From: Crocosphaera sp.
Lineage (GTDB): Bacteria; Cyanobacteriota; Cyanobacteriia; Cyanobacteriales; Microcystaceae
DNA: 41,209 nt
NCBI RefSeq assembly: GCF_030064895.1
Contig: NZ_JASJEB010000026.1
Span: 1-41,209, forward strand
Direction: 5' to 3'
Shown here: one piece after another, positions 31,922 through 40,949 of the stretch
Position numbering within the stretch: the stretch's first letter is position 1
Layout of the letters: each line of letters opens with the position of its first letter
Translations under genes and position numbers: made by a program
The notes under the pieces: generated by a model
Told to the model about the DNA's origin: nothing
What the model saw: only the letters and a program-made list of their open reading frames with translations
Databases searched by the model: none

Positions 31922-33241
31922 ATGCACCCAAACATTGATAAAGTCCAACAAGCCTTATCTCATTTAGAAATTATTACCGATCCCCATCAAATTACGAAAT
32001 TATCCCTTGATTATTACCATTTTAGTCCTATTTTGCAGCAAAAATTGCAAGATAAACGGGGAGATATAGTCATTCGTCCTACCACAGAAGCAGAAGTCAT
32101 AGAAGTCGCCCAAACTTGTGTTACATACAAAGTTCCCTTAACCGTTAGAGGGGCCGGAACCGGTAATTATGGTCAATGTATTCCCCTAGAAGGAGGTGTA
32201 ATTCTTGATACTACAAAAATGCAACAAATTCTTTGGTTAGAACAAGGGGTTGCTTGTGTGGAACCTGGTGTGAAAATGGCCGCCTTTGATAAACTGGCCA
32301 GACAAACCGGTTGGGAGTTGCGTATGGCACCTTCTACCTACCGTACAGCGACTATTGGAGGGTTTATTGGTGGTGGTAGTGTGGGGATGGGATCTGTAAA
32401 CTATGGACAATTACGCGATCGAGGCAATGTTCGCGCTTTACGCATTGTAACCTTAGAAGATGAACCCTGTTTGATGGAATTAAGAGGGGATGAAGTACAA
32501 AAAGTAAATCACGCCTATGGTACTAATGGTATTATTACACAATTAGAAATTCCCTTAGCTCCTACTTATCCTTGGGCTGAAATTATCGTTACTTTTAATG
32601 ATTTTATGCAAGCTGCAAAGTTTGGTCAAGGGTTAGGAGATAGCGACGGTATTGTTAAAAAATTAATCACCGTTCATGCTTCCCCCATTTGTGGTTATTT
32701 ACATCATTTAAAAGACTATTTACCCGAGAATAAACACGCTGCATTGTTGATGGTTTCGGAATATGATTTAGAGGCATTGAAGGATTTAGTTTATGAATAT
32801 AATGGGGAAATAACTTATCTAAAAACCGCCGAAGAAGCGAGTAAAGGAACCAGTTTATTAGAGTTTACTTGGAATCATACCACTCTTCATGCTCGTGCAA
32901 TTGATCCCAGTATTACTTATTTACAAACCTTTTACTTTACCTTAGATAATGTGGAACACTTTTATAATCATTTTGGGGATGAAGTAATGATTCATTTAGA
33001 GTTTTTGAAATTTCAAGGTAAAGTTATTCCGGCAGGGTTACAGTTGTTTCATTTTACAACAGAAGAAAGAGTCAATGAAATCATCCGTTATCACGAAGAA
33101 AATGGTGCAGGTATTGCCAACCCTCACACCTATTTGTTAGAAGGAGGAGGCCGAAGAACCATTGATTCTCCCCAGTTAAACTTCAAAAAAGAAGTCGATC
33201 CATACAGTTTAATGAACCCTGGTAAAATGATGATTAATTAA
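31922..33241 (+). CDS. FAD-binding oxidoreductase (GlcD/VAO-like)
   Basis: A 439-residue flavoprotein of the PCMH/VAO fold. The FAD domain spans about 40-220 (DIVIRPTTEAEVIEVAQTC, PLTVRGAGTGNYGQ, GGVILDTTKM, ACVEPGVKM, TIGGFIGGGSVGMGSVNYG). The C-terminal domain ends with the family-like DPYSLMNPGKMMIN. No Fe-S motif and no signal peptide, so it is likely cytoplasmic. The substrate, perhaps a 2-hydroxy acid, is not determined. It is probably transcribed alone. Confidence 0.85.
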   Translation: MHPNIDKVQQALSHLEIITDPHQITKLSLDYYHFSPILQQKLQDKRGDIVIRPTTEAEVIEVAQTCVTYKVPLTVRGAGTGNYGQCIPLEGGVILDTTKMQQILWLEQGVACVEPGVKMAAFDKLARQTGWELRMAPSTYRTATIGGFIGGGSVGMGSVNYGQLRDRGNVRALRIVTLEDEPCLMELRGDEVQKVNHAYGTNGIITQLEIPLAPTYPWAEIIVTFNDFMQAAKFGQGLGDSDGIVKKLITVHASPICGYLHHLKDYLPENKHAALLMVSEYDLEALKDLVYEYNGEITYLKTAEEASKGTSLLEFTWNHTTLHARAIDPSITYLQTFYFTLDNVEHFYNHFGDEVMIHLEFLKFQGKVIPAGLQLFHFTTEERVNEIIRYHEENGAGIANPHTYLLEGGGRRTIDSPQLNFKKEVDPYSLMNPGKMMIN

Positions 33242-33282
33242 TTAATTGTTATTTAGAATAGGATTATACTTAATTCAAAATC

Positions 33283-33392
33283 ATTAAACTATAATCCTAA
33301 TAATTATCTTTCCTCTGGTGAAGATTAATAGGGTGTTCTAGCATTAATTTGGACTAGAAAGCAAGATTAGTATTTCGGAGTAGATTTCACTA
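33283..33392 (+). pseudogene. decayed 5' shard of a Uma2 gene
   Basis: ATTAAACTATAATCCTAA and then CTTTCCTCTGGTGAAGATT match the start of the intact Uma2 gene at 33704, and GCATTAATTTGGACTAGAAAG with TATTTCGGAGTAGAT matches a later part. About 80 bp between them are deleted, and stops are present. A non-functional partial duplicate. Confidence 0.75.
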
Positions 33393-33434
33393 TGTGTTGT
33401 GTTATAGTACAAATTCTATAAACGTCTATTTGTA

Positions 33435-33617
33435 ATGATAGTGAGAATAAACATGATAATTTTAGATTATTATCACAATTTTACTAATCTTGATTTGTTC
33501 AATGTTTTGTTTATTATCCTTAGTCCTTTTTTTCTTTTAAACCGACTATTGGATACCATAACATCAATGTTCAAAAATAATTCTTCTGAGGTAACGACAG
33601 AAACTGAGGAAAGTTAG
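33435..33617 (+). CDS. possible small membrane protein
   Basis: A 60-codon ORF with one strong hydrophobic stretch (LDLFNVLFIILSPFFLLNRLL) and a polar tail (SSEVTTETEES). A second ATG at 33453 follows GTGAG at a plausible distance. It lies between the Uma2 shard and the intact Uma2 gene. No family recognised, and it may be a chance ORF in AT-rich DNA. Confidence 0.35.
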   Translation: MIVRINMIILDYYHNFTNLDLFNVLFIILSPFFLLNRLLDTITSMFKNNSSEVTTETEES

Positions 33618-33703
33618 TCTAACCTGAACAATAATCTATTTAGGGAATATATAATAAAGTTAAGCCATAAGTTCAACATATCTGAGTGACTTAAAATAAT
33701 GCC

Positions 33704-34453
33704 ATGCTATTAAACTATAATCCTAAACATTGTCTTCCCTCTGCCGAAGATTTACCCGACTCTGATGATACACCTGTGGATAATCAATTACAAGACCTCA
33801 TTCCTCATCTATTATTAGATATTCTGGCTTTAATTTGGTCTGAAAGACAAGATTGGTATTTTGGAGTAGATATGGGTATCTACTACGATCCCTATCAGCC
33901 AGCTATTGTTCCTGATGGATTTTTAAGTGTTGGAGTTCCTCGTATTATTGATGAAGACTTACGGTTATCTTATGTCTTATGGGAAGAACAAAAAGTGCCA
34001 ATTTTAGCCTTAGAAGTAGTTTCTCATAAAAGAAGAAAAGAATATACTAAAAAGAAAGACTTTTATGCAGAAATGGGAATTTTATATTACGTAATTTATA
34101 ATCCTTTACGGAAAAGAAAACCCAAATTAGAAGTCTATCAATTAAATAATGGAAATTATGAATTATTACCGGGGGAAACTATTTGGTTATCAGAACTCAA
34201 TTTAGGAATAGGAAAAGAAATAGGAACTTATCAAGGTATAGAAAGAGAATGGTTATATTGGTATGATGAAAATGGCCAGCGTTATTTAACCCCCGAAGAA
34301 AGAATTAAAGAAGAAAGAGAAGCAGGAAAACTGGAGGGTAAATTAGAGTCTGTTCCTCAATTATTAGCATTAGGTTTAAGTGTAGAGCAAATTGCTGAAG
34401 CTTTAAATTTAGGTATTGAGAAAGTCAGAAAAATAACTGAAAATAATGACTAA
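33704..34453 (+). CDS. Uma2-family (DUF820) endonuclease-like protein
   Basis: A 249-residue Uma2 protein. The PD-(D/E)XK-like core is seen at VPDGFLSVG, ILALEVVSHKRRKEYTKKKDFY and ILYYVIYNP. A helical EERIKEEREAGKLEGKLES linker leads to the HTH-like tail LSVEQIAEALNLGIEKVRKI. It has the same domain order as the paralogue at 3809. Partial decayed copies of its 5' end (33283-33392) and of its 3' end (35122-35212) flank it. Confidence 0.88.
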   Translation: MLLNYNPKHCLPSAEDLPDSDDTPVDNQLQDLIPHLLLDILALIWSERQDWYFGVDMGIYYDPYQPAIVPDGFLSVGVPRIIDEDLRLSYVLWEEQKVPILALEVVSHKRRKEYTKKKDFYAEMGILYYVIYNPLRKRKPKLEVYQLNNGNYELLPGETIWLSELNLGIGKEIGTYQGIEREWLYWYDENGQRYLTPEERIKEEREAGKLEGKLESVPQLLALGLSVEQIAEALNLGIEKVRKITENND

Positions 34454-34649
34454 TCAAAATCTTACTCAAACTGTTAAAAATAACCTCATATAGTAATCAG
34501 TTTTCAGTTGTGAAAATTAAGTCTGAGTAGAAGGCAATGGGGAACTTCGGAACAGGAAATAAGAAAAGAGATATCTGATGAATCATTTCTTATTGCTCCC
34601 AATTTTTTTGAGTTGCCATTAAAATAAGGAAAATTACACAGTAATCTTC

Positions 34650-35033
34650 ATGGAACTTATTCAACTTTTAACTGAAAATCTCGGCGTAGAAGAGTCACAA
34701 GCTCAAGGTGGTGCTGGACTTCTTTTTCAACTGGCAAAAGACAAGTTAGGGGACGATGATTTTGCTACAATCGCAAATTATGTTCCAGGTATAGAAAATT
34801 TGCTCTCATCTGCTCCAGAAGCTGGAGGAATGATGGGTGCATTAGGTGGACTAGCTTCAGCTATGGGAGGGGAAGCAGCCGGAATCGGAAATCTAATGAG
34901 TTTAGCAGGGGGTTTCTCCAAGCTGGGATTAGATAGTGGAATGATAGCCCAGTTTGTCCCGATTATCCTCTCTTTTCTTCAAAATCAAGGAGGCGATGAA
35001 ATTAAAAACCTTCTAGAAAACGTTTTGAATTGA
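34650..35033 (+). CDS. DUF2780 family protein
   Basis: A 127-residue protein with MELIQLLTENLGVEESQAQGGAGLLFQLAK, VPGIENLLSSAPEAGGMMG and FSKLGLDSGMIAQFVPIILSFLQNQGG, the pattern of DUF2780 (VcgC/VcgE type), whose function is unknown. It is Gly/Ala-rich and has no signal peptide. It lies between the Uma2 3' end and a decayed copy of that 3' end. The hairpin at 35057-35103 follows. Confidence 0.85.
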   Translation: MELIQLLTENLGVEESQAQGGAGLLFQLAKDKLGDDDFATIANYVPGIENLLSSAPEAGGMMGALGGLASAMGGEAAGIGNLMSLAGGFSKLGLDSGMIAQFVPIILSFLQNQGGDEIKNLLENVLN

Positions 35034-35056
35034 GACCCTATCCTTTCAAAATTCAT

Positions 35057-35103
35057 CCCTATCTAAAATATGAGTATTCCTAAAATGGTATTTTTAGATG
35101 GGG
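35057..35103 (+). terminator. hairpin after DUF2780 gene, related to 8765-8813
   Basis: CCCTATCTAAAA pairs with TTTTAGATGGGG (one G-U) around a loop of about 23 nt, 23 bp past the stop codon. It belongs to the same dispersed palindrome family as 8765-8813. Confidence 0.55.
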
Positions 35104-35121
35104 ACTTCTCTTGAGATTATG

Positions 35122-35212
35122 TTAAATTTAGGCGTTGAGAAAGTAAGAAAAATAACCGAAAATAATAACTAATTAGAATCTTGCTCAAACTGTTAAAAAT
35201 AACCTCATAGTA
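35122..35212 (+). pseudogene. decayed 3' shard of a Uma2 gene
   Basis: TTAAATTTAGGCGTTGAGAA and about 70 further bases match the end of the intact Uma2 gene and its 3' flank at 34403-34493 with few mismatches. Only the last codons and flank survive. Together the two stretches form direct repeats around the DUF2780 gene. Confidence 0.75.
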
Positions 35213-35294
35213 TAAGAAAATATTACAAATTCCCCACAACCCCTGAGTAATTTTGCTACATTAAACGTTAGATATCTCTGCATCTATTTCAACT

Positions 35295-37103
35295 ATGGCT
35301 CTAATTGTCCAAAAATACGGAGGAACCTCCGTCGGGTCAGTAGAACGGATTCAAACCGTTGCCCAACGCATCCATCGAACCGTTCAACAAGGAAATACAG
35401 TAGTTGTGGTCGTCTCTGCTATGGGCAAAACCACCGATACTTTGGTGAATTTAGCACAAGAAATTACCGCCAACCCTTCCCGACGAGAGATGGATATGTT
35501 ACTCTCCACCGGGGAACAGGTGACTATTGCGCTGATGACTATGGCCTTACAAGAAATAGGACAACCAGCCATCTCCTTAACCGGGGCGCAAGTAGGCATT
35601 GTTACCGAAGCCGAACATAGTCGGGCCCGCATTCTCTCCATTAAACCCGATCGCATCAAAGGCCATCTGGATCAAGCTCAAGTTGTTGTTGTAGCAGGGT
35701 TTCAAGGAATTAGTTCCCGAGAAAATTTAGAAATAACCACCCTAGGCCGTGGAGGTTCAGATACTTCGGCAGTGGCCCTCGCAGCTTCCTTAAACGCTAG
35801 TTTTTGCGAGATATACACCGATGTTCCGGGTATTTTAACCACAGATCCCCGTCTCGTCCCCTCAGCGAGATTAATGGCAGAAATTACCTGCGATGAGATG
35901 TTAGAATTAGCTAGTTTAGGAGCGAAAGTTCTGCACCCCAGAGCCGTAGAAATAGCTCGCAACTATGGAGTTCCTTTGGTGGTCCGTTCCAGTTGGAGTG
36001 ATGCACCTGGTACTCGTGTAGTTTCCCCTATTCCCAAACCCAGATCCTTAGAGGGATTAGAACTAACCAAAGCAGTGGATGGGGTAGAATGTGACCGAGA
36101 TCAGGGAAAAATTGCCCTATTACGGGTTCCCGATCGCCCAGGTATCGCAGCCCGTTTATTTGGAGAGATCGCCCATCAACAGGTGGATGTGGACTTAATT
36201 ATTCAATCTATCCACGAAGGAAATAGTAACGATATTGCCTTTACCGTGGTCAAAAATGTCTTAAACAAAGCCGAGGCCGTAGCAGAAGCGATCGCCCCTG
36301 TATTACGCAGTACCCCCTCCAACCCCACAGAAGCGGAGGTGATGATAGAAACGGGGGTAGCGAAAATTTCTATTGCAGGTGCCGGAATGATCGGCCGGCC
36401 AGGTATTGCAGCAAAAATGTTTAAAACCTTAGCTGAGGCTAATATTAACATCGAAATGATCTCCACCTCGGAAGTTAAGGTGAGTTGTGTGGTTGCCCAA
36501 AAAGACGGCGATCAAGCGATAAAAGTGTTATGTGAAGTCTTTGATGTGGAGTTATGCTCTAACCCACTAAACGCCCAAACCGTAGCCACGGCCCCTCCTG
36601 TGCGTGGGGTGGCCTTAGATATGAAACAGGCGCAAATAGCTATTCGTCATGTTCAGGATAAACCAGGGATGGCGGCCAGCATTTTTGGGGTGTTGGCGGA
36701 CAATAATATTAGTGTGGATACTATTATTCAATCTCAGCGTTGTCGTATTTTGGCAGGAAAACCCACCCGTGATATTGCCTTTACGGTAGCCCAAGTAGAT
36801 GTTGAAGCAGCTTGTAAGGCGTTAAATCATCTTTCTGATGGCTTTGATGAGGTGGTAGTGGATGAAGATATTGCTAAGGTGAGTATTGTGGGTGCCGGTA
36901 TGATCGGACAACCGGGCGTTGCTGCTCAGTTTTTTGGGGCCTTGGCTCAACAAAAGATAAACATCAAAATGATTGCTACTTCTGAGATTAAAATTAGTTG
37001 TGTGGTTCCCAAAGAAGAAGGGGTAAAGGCTTTAAAATCTGTTCATGATGCTTTTGAGTTAGCTGGTATGGAAACAAAAGTAAGTCAATCCTTAACTGAT
37101 TAA
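35295..37103 (+). CDS. lysC: aspartate kinase
   Basis: A 602-residue kinase for the first step from aspartate to lysine, threonine and methionine. The N-terminal kinase domain starts with VQKYGGTSVGSVERI (KYGGTSV 7-13) and contains STGEQVTIALM and TTLGRGGSDTSAVALAA. The C-terminal half holds four ACT domains in two pairs (from about 270, 353, 443 and 525), with the repeated signatures DRPGIAARLF, AGMIGRPGIAAKMF, DKPGMAASIF and AGMIGQPGVAAQFF. Four ACT domains are characteristic of cyanobacterial enzymes and imply allosteric control by lysine and/or threonine. Confidence 0.96.
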   Translation: MALIVQKYGGTSVGSVERIQTVAQRIHRTVQQGNTVVVVVSAMGKTTDTLVNLAQEITANPSRREMDMLLSTGEQVTIALMTMALQEIGQPAISLTGAQVGIVTEAEHSRARILSIKPDRIKGHLDQAQVVVVAGFQGISSRENLEITTLGRGGSDTSAVALAASLNASFCEIYTDVPGILTTDPRLVPSARLMAEITCDEMLELASLGAKVLHPRAVEIARNYGVPLVVRSSWSDAPGTRVVSPIPKPRSLEGLELTKAVDGVECDRDQGKIALLRVPDRPGIAARLFGEIAHQQVDVDLIIQSIHEGNSNDIAFTVVKNVLNKAEAVAEAIAPVLRSTPSNPTEAEVMIETGVAKISIAGAGMIGRPGIAAKMFKTLAEANINIEMISTSEVKVSCVVAQKDGDQAIKVLCEVFDVELCSNPLNAQTVATAPPVRGVALDMKQAQIAIRHVQDKPGMAASIFGVLADNNISVDTIIQSQRCRILAGKPTRDIAFTVAQVDVEAACKALNHLSDGFDEVVVDEDIAKVSIVGAGMIGQPGVAAQFFGALAQQKINIKMIATSEIKISCVVPKEEGVKALKSVHDAFELAGMETKVSQSLTD

Positions 37104-37239
37104 GATTTAAACTAGAAGAAACTCCCACCGTTAACCCCTTGGGTGGTCATTTCATTTATCATTTATCATTCGTTTGGAAGTAGGCTTGAAACCTCTCCCA
37201 AACTTCTTTCTCCCTTTAGGGAGAGGCTTGAAACCAAAA

Positions 37240-37267
37240 TGTTCAATGTTCAATGTTCAATGTTCAA
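37240..37267. repeat. four tandem TGTTCAA heptamers
   Basis: An exact 4x7-bp tandem repeat between the convergent lysC and purH genes. Just upstream, CTCTCCC and GGGAGAG form an inverted repeat flanked by direct copies of AGGCTTGAAACC (about 37182-37235). Confidence 0.8.
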
Positions 37268-37326
37268 TATTTGGTCAAATTTGCTGCAACTGAGCTTAAT
37301 TGTTGCAGCACAAAAAACCATCATTA

Positions 37327-38877
37327 TCAATGGAGAAAATGACGCATTTTTGTCAACACCATCACTAACCCTAACTCATTGGCCGCAGCAATAGAATCTT
37401 TATCCCGTAGGGATCCCCCAGGTTGCACGATCGCCTGTATCCCAGAAGCAGCAGCAGTGCGTACAGAGTCATCAAAGGGGAAGAAACCATCACTAGCAAG
37501 ATAGCCTCCATTAGTACCTTCTCCTGCTTCTTCTAGAGCAATTTTCACCGCCCCTACGCGATTCATTTGACCGGCACCAATGCCCAAGGTGGTACGATTT
37601 TTGGTCACCACGATCGCATTTGATTTAACGTGCTTGGCTACTTTCCAGGCAAATAATAACTCGGCCAGTTGCTCAGGAGTCGGTTGTTTTTCCGTTACCA
37701 CTTCCCAGTTATCCGGCACATCTACCGCATCGTCGGAGTCTTGTACCAATAATCCACCGGCGATCGCTTTTACCGTTTGCTTCGGCCCTTGGGTTACATC
37801 AGGCAATAACAAGACCCTAACTTTAGCTTTTTTACTAATAATCTCCTTAGCTTCTTCGGTGCAACCAGGAGTTACCACACATTCTAAGAAGGTTTTAGTT
37901 AATTTCTCTGCGGTTTCCCCATCTAATGGTTGGTTTAAGGCAACAATTCCCCCAAAGGCGGAAATAGAGTCGGCGTTAAAGGCTTGTTCGTAGGCATCTG
38001 CTAAACTGGCAGCTACGGCTACCCCACAGGGGTTAGTGTGTTTAAGAACGGCTGCTGCTGGTTCTTTGGGGTCAAATTCAGCAATAATCCGTCTTGCTGC
38101 TTCTAAGTCAACTAAATTATTGTAACTGAGTTCTTTTCCTTGCAGTTGTGTTGCCGCAGCCCATCCTGTTGCTTTGGTTCCCCGTTGATACCAAGTTGCG
38201 CTTTGATGGGGGTTTTCTCCATAACGCAGGGTTTGCAAGGCTGTTCCGGCAGCGGTATAACGACTGGGTAAGGTGGCGGTTTCTGCTGTGGAAAGACTGG
38301 CAAAATAATCTGCGATCGCTCCATCGTAGGCGTTGGTTAAGGCAAAGGTTTCTCCTGCCATTTTTTGTCGAAAATTCAAGGATGCTTCCCCGTTATTATC
38401 CTTTAATTCTTGTAAGTAACTGTCGTAGTATTTAGGGTTCGATAAAACAGTAACGTGGGCAAAATTTTTAGCAGAAGCACGGAGTAAAGTCGGTCCACCA
38501 ATATCAATTTTTTCTATCGCTTCAGCTACTGTAACACCAGGTTTAGCGATGGTTTCTTCAAAGGGATAAAGATTAACCACGACTAAATCAATGGGACGAA
38601 TATCATTACTGTTCATATCCTCCATATCTTCTGGCACATTTCTACGGGACAAAATACCGCCATGAATGCGAGGATGCAGGGTTTTAACTCTTCCTCCTAA
38701 AATTTCTGGGGAACCTGTATAGTCACTAACTTTTGTAACTGTGAGTCCGGCTTCTTGTAGGGTTTTGGCCGTGCCTCCACTACTGATTAATTCAAAACCA
38801 AATTCATTGACTAATTGACGGGCTAATTCAACAATTCCTGTTTTATCTGATACACTCAGTAAGGCTAACCTTGCCAT
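37327..38877 (-). CDS. purH: bifunctional AICAR transformylase/IMP cyclohydrolase
   Basis: A 516-residue enzyme for the last two steps of IMP synthesis. The N-terminal MGS-like cyclohydrolase domain spans about 1-195 (LLSVSDKTGIVELAR, ISSGGTAKTL, RVKTLHPRIHGGIL). The transformylase domain contains KELSYNNLVDLEAA and the catalytic KHTNPCG (279-285), followed by SAFGGIVALN and the C-terminal DGFFPFDDSV and IVQPGGSLRD. Length is typical. It is convergent with lysC and monocistronic. Confidence 0.97.
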   Translation of the reverse strand: MARLALLSVSDKTGIVELARQLVNEFGFELISSGGTAKTLQEAGLTVTKVSDYTGSPEILGGRVKTLHPRIHGGILSRRNVPEDMEDMNSNDIRPIDLVVVNLYPFEETIAKPGVTVAEAIEKIDIGGPTLLRASAKNFAHVTVLSNPKYYDSYLQELKDNNGEASLNFRQKMAGETFALTNAYDGAIADYFASLSTAETATLPSRYTAAGTALQTLRYGENPHQSATWYQRGTKATGWAAATQLQGKELSYNNLVDLEAARRIIAEFDPKEPAAAVLKHTNPCGVAVAASLADAYEQAFNADSISAFGGIVALNQPLDGETAEKLTKTFLECVVTPGCTEEAKEIISKKAKVRVLLLPDVTQGPKQTVKAIAGGLLVQDSDDAVDVPDNWEVVTEKQPTPEQLAELLFAWKVAKHVKSNAIVVTKNRTTLGIGAGQMNRVGAVKIALEEAGEGTNGGYLASDGFFPFDDSVRTAAASGIQAIVQPGGSLRDKDSIAAANELGLVMVLTKMRHFLH

Positions 38878-39067
38878 TGGGAAATTATCTCTCGAATAAA
38901 CTGATATTTGCTTCTATTGTCCTATAAGTTTCTTGATTATAAGCTAAAACAAATCTTAATTTGCCACAGAAAAATTACGGATAAAGACATAAAAAGGGGT
39001 ATAAGGATCATATTTTAATTGTCCTTGTCCCCCCATTTATGTTAATATCTTCTCGATAAACGGTGCT

Positions 39068-39286
39068 TTAATCGTTGTTCCAATCCTGCGCTGGAATTAA
39101 ATCAGCAATGCAATCTCTGAGTAAGAAATCATTCCTTTCTAACTCAGTTTCTATACAACACCATTCCCCTGAAGGAAGATATTGACACAAGGTATAGATT
39201 CTTTGTTGTCTATCTACTTTCCCTTGTTCTACTAGATGCAATGCCTCATCTTTGATATCTTCTATGGTATACCTTGTCATTAACAT
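39068..39286 (-). CDS. DUF4327 family protein
   Basis: A 72-residue small soluble protein with YTIEDIKDEALHLVEQGKVD, RQQRIYTLCQYLPSGEWCCI and DFLLRDCIADLIPAQDW, the pattern I recall for DUF4327, a family restricted to cyanobacteria. Function unknown. MLM gives two possible starts (39286 or 39280). It lies upstream of purH on the same strand with 190 bp between them. Confidence 0.85.
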   Translation of the reverse strand: MLMTRYTIEDIKDEALHLVEQGKVDRQQRIYTLCQYLPSGEWCCIETELERNDFLLRDCIADLIPAQDWNND

Positions 39287-39751
39287 AGCCCAGTCCCTCC
39301 TTAAGCGTTAACTCTAAAATAATGTTTATGTTTCGGTTAAATAGACTTGTAATTAAGAAAATAAATGGACAGGACACGAAACCTAGCAGTTCAGACAACT
39401 GGCCTATAAAACTACCTGAGTATTAGTCCCTATTCATATTGTAGCCATTGTAACATTCTAGTGAAAGGAAAATTATTAAGACTTAATTAAAGTTAGATTA
39501 AACATTAGAAATCCTCTCTAACATTATACTTTTTATTAGGGATGAAAAACACCTTTTATATTCTGCAAAAAGGATGTCAAATTAATACAATTGTTAATAT
39601 ATTTTCTATGGCTATTTTAAATGCTCAGGAGTTAGACAATAATTATTAGAAATGATCTCATTGATAAATATCCCTTGACCTAACTTTTTAGATTAGATAC
39701 ACTAAAAAAGGTTTTTTTAATATTTTCTCCCCTTACTAAAAACTGGTTTCA
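39287..39751. other. 465-bp AT-rich intergenic region
   Basis: Divergent region between the DUF4327 and methyltransferase genes. A 35-codon ORF (39542-39649) was seen but has a weak ribosome-binding site and no recognisable features. No RNA gene or repeat was found. Confidence 0.5.
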
Positions 39752-40846
39752 ATGCAATCAACCTCTAATCCTAATTTACTGTCACCATTCTCTGATACCT
39801 TGACCAAGTTGGCTTATCAAGGGTTCCAACAAACTAAAAGTGTCTTTAGTTTTACTCATAAAACAATCAGCGATCACTTAACAAATACCTTTGTTCCCAC
39901 TCGTCAAGATATCACTTCTCCTCTCTCTCCAGAATCATTATTAAAATTACAGGAAAGTCGGAGTCAACTGTGTGACATAGACTGGGAAGATGCCCAAAAA
40001 GGGGTCTATCCTGTGGAAGTTTTATTTGATAGTTTTTTGCCAGATTTCCTTCGCTATTATCCTGAAGTATGGCTAGATTTACCGAAAATATGGTCAAGAT
40101 TGCAACGCAAAGAATATCAATCTTTTGCCGACAACATTGAAAAAGAAGGTTATCCCAGTTACTATTTACAAAACTTTCATCATCAAACCGACGGTTATCT
40201 GAGTGACTCCTCAGCTAATCTTTATGACTTACAAGTAGACCTTCTTTTTAACGGGGTAGCCGATAGTATGCGCCGTCGTATTCTTGCTCCTTTAAAAGAA
40301 GGATTAAAGACATTTTCCTCTGTTCCAGCTTATCAGATTAAAATGTTAGACGTTGCTTGTGGAACTGGACGTACTTTAAAAGGACTTCGGGCAACCTTTC
40401 CTAAAGCGTCTTTATTCGGGGTTGACTTATCACCTGCCTATCTCCGTAAAGCCAACCAACTGCTATCAGAAAACCCTCGGGAACTGCCCCAACTCTCCCA
40501 TGCTAATGCAGAAGACTTGCCGCATCCCGATAACTTTTTTCATGGGGTTAGTTGTGTGTTTCTCTTTCATGAGTTACCTGGGTTTGCTCGTCAACAAGTT
40601 ATTGATGAGTGTTTTCGGGTGACAAAACCAGGAGGAACGTTTGTTATTTGTGATTCCATGCAGTTATCAGATTTTGTTGAGTTTGAAGTGATGCTGAACA
40701 ATTTTTCTGCTATGTTTCATGAACCTTACCATCAAGATTATATCAGAGATAACTTAGAGGAAAGATTAGAAAAAGCTGGGTTTGAATTAGTGGAAACTCA
40801 ACTACATTTTGTTAGTAAATATTGGATTGCTCGTAAACCAGAGTAA
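39752..40846 (+). CDS. class I SAM-dependent methyltransferase
   Basis: A 364-residue protein. An N-terminal region of about 190 residues of unknown role (PEVWLDLPKIWSRLQRKEYQSF; YYLQNFHHQTDGYLSD) precedes the Rossmann methyltransferase domain: MLDVACGTGRTLKGL (about 199-213), FGVDLSPAYL, HANAEDLPHPDNFFHGVSCVFLFHELP and RVTKPGGTFVICDSM. The C-terminus FHEPYHQDYIRDNLEERLEKAGF matches the paralogue at 22046. It recalls the large cyanobacterial methyltransferases of quinone or lipid type; the substrate is unproven. Confidence 0.9.
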   Translation: MQSTSNPNLLSPFSDTLTKLAYQGFQQTKSVFSFTHKTISDHLTNTFVPTRQDITSPLSPESLLKLQESRSQLCDIDWEDAQKGVYPVEVLFDSFLPDFLRYYPEVWLDLPKIWSRLQRKEYQSFADNIEKEGYPSYYLQNFHHQTDGYLSDSSANLYDLQVDLLFNGVADSMRRRILAPLKEGLKTFSSVPAYQIKMLDVACGTGRTLKGLRATFPKASLFGVDLSPAYLRKANQLLSENPRELPQLSHANAEDLPHPDNFFHGVSCVFLFHELPGFARQQVIDECFRVTKPGGTFVICDSMQLSDFVEFEVMLNNFSAMFHEPYHQDYIRDNLEERLEKAGFELVETQLHFVSKYWIARKPE

Positions 40847-40860
40847 AATGGGTCAAGTGG

Positions 40861-40879
40861 GGCATTAAAAGATAATGCC
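40861..40879 (+). terminator. hairpin after the methyltransferase gene
   Basis: GGCATTA, 5-nt loop, TAATGCC, 14 bp after the stop codon. There is no U-run, so terminator function is uncertain. Confidence 0.5.
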
Positions 40880-40932
40880 TCATAAACTAAAATAGCTTAA
40901 TTTTCATCGAAAAAATTAAGCGTGTAGGGAAT

Positions 40933-40949
40933 GTGAGCATCTTGCTCAC
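40933..40949. repeat. 7-bp stem hairpin in the 3' intergenic region
   Basis: GTGAGCA, TCT loop, TGCTCAC, preceded by GTAGGGAAT. The stretch 40880-41209 holds no gene that I can support; a GTAGGGTGGG repeat word like that after nrdA lies near 41152. Confidence 0.5.

Noticed and set aside
35384-36466. Three long open frames antisense to lysC
   Set aside because: Explained by the codon bias of lysC on the other strand; no protein-like features.
37580-38435. Open frames antisense to purH
   Set aside because: Shadows of a well-supported enzyme gene.
39542-39649. 35-codon ORF upstream of the methyltransferase gene
   Set aside because: Weak ribosome-binding site, no hydrophobic or domain feature, AT-rich context; probably chance.
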